Shown here piece after piece: positions 63,501 to 64,000 of a DNA stretch of 64,000 bases. A program made the position numbers and the translations under genes. Source of the stretch: Cyclobacterium lianum (GTDB lineage Bacteria; Bacteroidota; Bacteroidia; Cytophagales; Cyclobacteriaceae); the NCBI RefSeq assembly GCF_900143075.1, contig NZ_FRCY01000008.1, positions 82,294-146,293 of the forward strand, given 5' to 3'. Under the pieces are notes generated by a model. It saw only the letters and a list, made by a program, of their open reading frames with translations, was not told the origin of the DNA and made no database searches. Within the stretch, counting starts at the first letter, position 1; the number at the start of each line of letters is the position of its first letter.

Positions 63501-64000
63501 CCGAGAGAGGTTCCGGAGCAAATCTGGCCCCGCTGACCTTAAGCATAGCAGTACCCAATGGTACCTATACCGTCAGTACCTATCACAACGAATTGTATTT
63601 TGGCAAAGTAGTGAGTGGTAGCGCAGGCAGCAGGGTGTTTGACATCCTGATGGAAGGCCAGCTTGTTCAAGATGATTTGGACTTCTTCCTGGAATCAGGA
63701 AATGAGCCGCTGAAATTGACATTCAACGAGATAGAAGTGGCGGATGGTATTCTGGAAATCACACTTGCCCCAAGTGCGAACCGGCCAAGTATTTCCGGAA
63801 TTGCCATAGAAGGAACAACCTCAGCCAATGAGGCACCGGTAGCAGTAGCCGAAGCAGATGTGACCGAAGGTTTTGCTCCATTGCCGGTGAATTTTACCGG
63901 GGACAACAGCAGTGATGCGGAAGGCGAAGTCAGCTACGAATGGGATTTTGGAACGGGTATTACTTCTACAGAAGCGAACCCGAGCTATACCTTCTCAGCC
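48590..64000 (+). CDS. Giant secreted modular protein, incomplete at the right edge
   Basis: At least 5,137 residues, with no stop before the window edge. Starts at ATG 48590 with a signal peptide (HLYLLKALCLLLLFF). Modules by window position: LamG-like concanavalin-type module (~48776-49590) and malectin-like (~49590-50050); DUF5018-like repeats (~50060-50310, ~51010-51275) around an unknown sandwich; then a duplicated block (51281-55560 and 55561-59620), each with LamG-like, galactose-binding-like, SbsA/Big_5-like, glucose/sorbosone-dehydrogenase-like propeller and ASH-like modules. Next a third galactose-binding-like copy (~59935-60450), a putative Ig (~61800-62085), three PKD domains (WDFGDG, WDFDDG, WDFGNG; ~62086-62850), two malectin-like (~62860-63815) and a fourth PKD cut by the edge. 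Likely a sugar-binding surface protein; a type IX sorting domain beyond the window is inference. Confidence 0.9.
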   Translation, partial: MKHLYLLKALCLLLLFFNTTGSQVNASYPALSGPGPDPVDRPVISGGSAASADLPGLYRFREAPCPGISPLDCDQIEVGLPINLDFSTDQGGLSESGFTMVLEPSAPLTSPTNPDVPGYEPSLISRDATGLAITSTKGIFYSQPSGSPSSSNTNSQVNALGAGLELPSGKFSVSATMINPDFGTSSGNSSQQAGIWLGKDEDHYVKLVVVKNGSPNQWKIQLQVENMDNTSSQTAFLEINTSNLSTDTGPINLRLEFDPVSGTVQGFYRLGAGEEVPVSGPEGSSRPVPASYLTGTSYSGIFTSHRNAAASEPITVLFQDFSIEADPVVDPSLISVPYRMNVAGFDYTKEGDLFVAENTDYLVETGETEASLTQIQEPYLVPGGHQDLYYPRRFGANFGYNFPIANGDYTVRVHMVENYHNAAGARIFDIIMEGDVVQDNLDLFAVFGRGALGIIQNNVTVSDGELNMQFLATENNALIQAIEILPLTASSDKDIFNFSLPEQADDAVIDQQAGTIELSVASGTDLSALTPTFTLSDLASSVPASGAVQDFSSPVNYTVTAEDGSQKVWTVTVTALSADFSFIENFDGYGTGNLHEIASSQWLKENAGDASIPVLSEGLSPNTSHSLDFSLGNHAHDLIPLTDNPVSLTPNVPFYFATYFNISGFGAGAGDRIRTAIRIDEDSPSTPWVRLQMAKGGATGLIARIGLGVPASDNGTAEVAFGETIQFLVKGVWDGASSISYQWTIDPKLAESANAWITAGTQTVSGTPKIGRLFISSASTNDGKIGPVRLSTDYSEVVTEEIEEENLSSEKNILAFSLAGLGNTGDIDTENASVTFNVPFGTDITALAPEFTLSDGASASPESGVAQDFSSPVVYSVTAADGSQQDWTVTVVIADPLPCSPWSLLDCNGIAKALPLRLEFDGTEGGLQDGNGLGTGFTMVDPHGADRLAADLPVTYENVVGYEPSKTEINGGNLTLTASKGIAYLNPGQSANTNTQVNSLGVGLTDLSQPLVIETQLLNINTVGTSAQSGIWFGLDEDNFVKLNVNADNVEIRREINALSENGATSPDQIQVNDVGVAGQDVTLRLVIDPSDMSIKGYYAIGAGAFVQLSKTGLDALVLPQEYLNGISVGDNAAMAFAGIYSSYRNGNSPFDTDFAYFSVEQESPELSLGFSATQLTFSGEQGADIAAQVVDLTASFGTPEVVLSDDPDSGEWLILPTNPGLGTLEFGVKEDLPVGTYSTTVIAIDQPDLGYTNAEMEVILEITEATVDPGTPDFDLNINFSDPETAAPSGYVRDAGDAYGDRGNGFSFGWLDAANDSPADLTLNGRNREVAGVSLLQNTLSHMQYGDVSDNAANGYLPDAKWEIEVPNGTYSVTVAVGDPNIDGSVEDTPSHTINVEGVNAINAFVPTGDAGAPSRFTTATLVVTVTDGRLTLDPGDGFNTKINYVQISSSAGGVQTPSILGVNPADGAVNVPVNSSISANNLFLPNPNEDGLTSVDNSTITNNTVKLFKQGNNTPVGASVNGTGGGDAINLVPNLPLEANTTYVFEVDGVKDLTGETFAFFTSSFTTGAGGSTGPVTDLDNVSFTKQGAVATGDKYTTLTIGPDDKLYGLTIGGDIHRWTINADGTLSGKQTLSSWKNAYGGRTAVGLEFDPSATAGNLIAYVSHNSAGLSSAPDWDGKLSRLTGANLENEELLVTNLPRSLRDHLTNSIAFRPGEPNVLYFNQGSNSAGGAPDGAWGNREESLLSAATLKLDLDKLPATLPLDVMTTRNQTAINNVDVNSPVLDGMYNPYYVDAPLTLFATGVRNAYDLVWHSNGQLYVPANGTAGGSNSPASVSGTRRPDGSIYDHSDPDFPPIPAANNNNVQRDWLFRMNPSSGLGYYGHPNPFRGEFVMNRGDADVDKYNGVEPDINYRGTAFDFEFNKSPNGVIEYRSNAENGNLTGALLVVRYSGGSDIIALVPDGPNGDIATFKEGIPGFTGFGDPLDLIEDVNTGNIYVSDYARNEIVLLKPSNQAAPAPSIAVSKDAISGDAITTGVNESVYSEEILLSNLGNAPLEGITAEISGTHSNQFSVSGLPTTVASQNSASFTVTFDPTSNGPKFAQLTLSGNGADPVQISLSGLGKTGNGGNNEPSLQWILDTQLGQGLVNVGDTDPSTNLINLPTGQSYNNLLGDELDIQFFQRATDAPVEIEVLGIYGPDGSNPIVGFGWYNSTDGGSTQELFTAQNTITGNAQTLNPVINGSTSFDPGTGSFGFYNRWPFFGNRFLYSEDALNTFSGAIPHHIRVYALPGESNAYIIATEEHISGFDYQDIVVIARNVRPFDGETTGCSPISLLDCDELEVGLPFSLQFSGDEGGLGNTGFTMVDNPSARLQVDAPVSYPNVPGYEPERLELTNGNLLINAANGIAYRTNGTTNTTSTDVNSQINTLGVGIDATGYGNFSIRTTVLNPFSDGSDNSEQAGIWFGLNEDNFVKLVVANGGKVEILREINGLAPADAANNIQATNVAGLHSSAVTLRLYVDVENNLLTGYYSLNGGAETELGSVALPAVYLNGNPAHNDLTFAGIFASKRRETVAEVQYTFTEFSVTPDQLPDTDFDPIKINFSRPIDDIPAGYIRDSGAPYGDRGEGRTYGWLTSNGQTGLNLTDNTRNRDLPGVNLIQNTIIHMQYGDVGGTNGINTEGIWETEVPNGTYEVTVGVGDPQVDTQEGTTPSHTINVEGVNAVADFVPAGADGAASRMTSATVTVNVLDGRLTVDAQGGFNTKIHSLEIVQTSGSDVPVFTNVTPANNATNVSLNDLQVNVEILTPDGYELDKSTLAGNVNLYELTQDGEVLVPSNSNDTGGGDAITLTPIGSWKENTTYIFRITGVEANRSGDLSDRLTFATFESRFTTGTLDDLPVPVRDLEGVAFTTVPGGVELGEGTINERFSSLVIGPDGKLYASTVGNFQGDGEIFRWEIEADGTLSNLEVLTPALSGSPHPETGISAGDDRLIIGLVFDPASTADNLIAYVTHSAASLSNGPAWDGKLTRLSGPDLSTVEDLVIHLPRSTKDHLTNSLAFDESGLMYIAQGSNSAGGAPDPAWNNRPERLLAAAVLQVDLDKLPANLPLSVYTTDDIAVINAAPANGLLMGDGSTYNPYSADSPVTIFATGIRNAYDLVWHSNGWLYVPTNGTAGNNNNSPNSPSTNDYPLARRIDGLTSIPFAPALTGGETQKDWLFKTQGGSYHGHPNPYRGEFVLNHGGMPYSGVPGQETAPYRDVSKYPTTLGPDPNYRTPAYDFGNNKSPNGVIEYKSDAFDGKLQGLLMVVRFSGQDDIFVMEPNNNGNIGEVYNQIPGLSGFDDPLDLVEDPKTGNIYVSEYDRDNNGIPRLTLLRAAIPATLKPELVAEPEELLFETTNNTAGDQSQSKSVLLTNEGNESVTITGVSISGPFADQYNPVSPSGSITLEPGEDVNYTVTYAPDLNNSNLGYQEAVLVFATDNPDQPEFEVGLHALKKTGYEGGNEPPLQDVVDALGIGIDVGWTSLADGTQQVLKGEEVLVQQWVKAGPGQVNIIPVGRYSPNEEIPFGWYTRDEDVVLNEVGVMSGVFGQHQTLYPDISDGTDNFDPQGAVFGLYVTSNVFGRSNFTEDDLNTGGVARRVRTYPVKDRQGNLVDNSYLVTYEDADNGDYQDYMFVIENVIPFEDGTLRLSFDPEVISLNGTVNDSEPIVQEITLNANGGLTAGEVSLSSSDDRLTLPGSFELGTPFEISFDKSGLALGNYTATLSATAPNYVEATLEVRVNITQEAVYVYQFNFQTPEQISASPEGYIDDLGAPYALQTTDQGQLNFGWVEPGTDNPADASVNARNRNTVADEDPLRNTFTIIGHRTAATYPQRDWVVELPNGLYNVNISVGDPDFTDSYHALDVNGVRVIDFNQEAGNPENLTFFDNTEMVEVTDGKLRLALAPEGVNAKPNYIRIAPINTAALPPTLSAFFEGLEAEEGIYRGPVSVSLEAADQSESGAIVRLEYSVNGASFEEYGEPVVLSDAGEYQLLIEAEDANGNVTSRNYSFSIEEPTGALVEIENMTKVPGTDRGFPAEDYFTFYRINNTGSTGARFHDGNVMRLNNTGTEPLVIDEINISDENRFIYNIVPQGIESTTLPLVIEPGASRDLSLTFIGQNGNNTTLMKESIEIVSNADNGVKAVATLHGGYVPVPEGGKEIDAQQVFDAFGFKTSMLSIVNDDGTINPPNTITYRPSSNYPDPANIDAGYEGDMILSDNFVQADPTKPVIGIQLSALHGGPSSNGSRLVEVDGTGTVGGINFGHQADWYQTLLPKAGDNETVNFDMANTINQAFRISVASYLSSGGNNINGNRPDLLGLRIYKAIDRDGNIIPNEYIVLQDFVQNGCGAGSANCDWNDNTFYYINIRPEAVPTAEDLADYMVNIGDSFSTDLSGSFDKGYPGNKLQYSLSLAGGGAVPAWLNISEQGVLAGTVPLDEENNYSLIVTATDLNGLTADAEMNLIINKAPVVVLESDVTEGRVPLTVAFSSDNSTDEGEIVSYAWDFGDGNTSTVPNPTYTYNNIGEFEVVLTLTDESGLENSATQLIKVVDLDGPLAVAESDVQQGLAPLTVQFDGTQSESNTNIVEYLWDFDDGNTATTVSPVHTFTSAGTYTVSLTITDDNGESDQATLTIEVQENLPPVAVPEASVTTGDAPLTVAFDGSGSSDDQGDVTYLWDFGNGDTSSEANPDYTFTQPGTFNVTLTVTDTNGNEDVQQIQVVVTSPGVQPSVAIRVNAGGPEVSYEDKVFVADNYFEGGKTYSNTNATVPSLYQTERSSTPKVFGYNVPLANGNYEVILHFAEIYHGATGGGGSAAAGQRVFDVSIEEQLLLDNFDINAEVGTQTPTTRTFEVEVSDGELNMDFSALSADGGTDQPKLAAFEILSIAEEPVVPDFTLYLNTGGSADVSYEGKTFAGDANLPAYYDTDHTYTNVAASTDALFQTERGSGANLAPLTLSIAVPNGTYTVSTYHNELYFGKVVSGSAGSRVFDILMEGQLVQDDLDFFLESGNEPLKLTFNEIEVADGILEITLAPSANRPSISGIAIEGTTSANEAPVAVAEADVTEGFAPLPVNFTGDNSSDAEGEVSYEWDFGTGITSTEANPSYTFSA
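51281..55560 (+). repeat. Super-module copy 1 inside the giant gene
   Basis: About 4.28 kb, in frame: LamG-like (~51281-52080), BACON-like sandwich (~52090-52385), galactose-binding-like (~52410-52945), SbsA/Big_5-like (~52960-53300), propeller (~53310-54640), ASH-like (~54640-54955), unknown beta module (~54975-55560). It opens with CSPWSLLDC and is paralogous to 55561-59620. Confidence 0.75.
55561..59620 (+). repeat. Super-module copy 2 inside the giant gene
   Basis: About 4.06 kb with the same order as copy 1, opening with CSPISLLDC, but without the BACON-like module at that place; a related sandwich follows at ~59625-59930. Propellers agree closely, for example HLTNSLAF and QGSNSAGGAPD versus HLTNSIAF and QGSNSAGGAPD. 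Divergence at protein level shows an old duplication. Confidence 0.75.

Noticed and set aside
48600..63990. Many minus- and plus-strand open frames of 60-409 codons inside the giant gene (for example 52553-53710 and 58715-59944, minus)
   Set aside because: They lie antisense or out of frame within one uninterrupted, domain-rich coding frame, have no signals of their own, and show compositions expected from mirrored codon bias.
1..64000. tRNA, rRNA, CRISPR, insertion sequence or prophage
   Set aside because: No cloverleaf, repeat-spacer array, transposase, integrase or phage structural gene was recognised on either strand; a tRNAscan or CRISPR search would settle it.

Overview
The window comes from a bacterium of the phylum Bacteroidota, most likely a Cytophagales-type organism. 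The evidence is: a DUF2723 protein start, the Bacteroidota promoter signature (TTTG, about 19-21 bases, TAnnTTTG) in front of many genes, weak Shine-Dalgarno sites, PqaA-like and DUF1592/DUF1552 proteins, a Reg_prop/Y_Y_Y sensor kinase, and a very long secreted protein built from malectin-like, PKD and propeller modules. No rRNA, tRNA, CRISPR array, insertion sequence or prophage was seen. The genus cannot be fixed from the sequence alone.

Layout. 0-6.7 kb: the start of a DUF2723 gene (minus), then plus-strand genes for a SAF-domain oxidoreductase, an exported TPR protein, an Lrp/AsnC regulator, a Nudix hydrolase, a MATE exporter and a short-chain dehydrogenase. 6.7-13.8 kb: a minus-strand block of five genes (SixA-like phosphatase, PqaA-like protein, DUF2231/cytochrome/LRR membrane protein, Tat-exported DUF1552 protein, DUF1592 cytochrome protein), the last three being a planctomycete-type cytochrome set. 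13.9-14.9 kb: sucD with its own promoter and terminator. 15.0-22.1 kb: a plus-strand run of a large sensor histidine kinase, a response-regulator/histidine-kinase hybrid, a LolD-like ATPase, an FtsX-like permease with a His-rich loop, and a small exported CxxC protein; tight spacing suggests one transcription unit, possibly for metal or envelope homeostasis. 22.1-27.3 kb: class IV aminotransferase, a small lipoprotein, cytochrome c, SCO, HemJ, and dnaA. 27.3-31.0 kb: a lipid-kinase-like/DUF389 fusion, OsmC, and a CPBP protease.

31.2-38.9 kb is a surface polysaccharide cluster: WecA-like and PglC-like initiating transferases, PglE-like aminotransferase, PglD-like acetyltransferase, a Wzi-like outer-membrane protein, and a PglF/CapD-like dehydratase. 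Together PglF, PglE and PglD would make a UDP-di-N-acetylbacillosamine-type sugar that PglC loads on a lipid carrier. The intergenic regions around this cluster carry short GGATT-N3-AATCC palindromes. 39.2-48.0 kb is mainly housekeeping: exported RraA-like protein, fabG, lpdA, ECF sigma/anti-sigma pair, DUF2721, threonine aldolase, rarA, a small envelope protein and a TlpA-like thioredoxin.

48.6 kb to the window edge is one uninterrupted reading frame of at least 5,137 codons, with a signal peptide and no stop in the window. It encodes a giant secreted multi-domain protein, with an internal duplication of about 4.2 kb (sugar-binding-type modules plus a glucose/sorbosone-dehydrogenase-like propeller), then PKD and malectin-like repeats. 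This is the most striking object in the window; the many antisense reading frames inside it are shadows.
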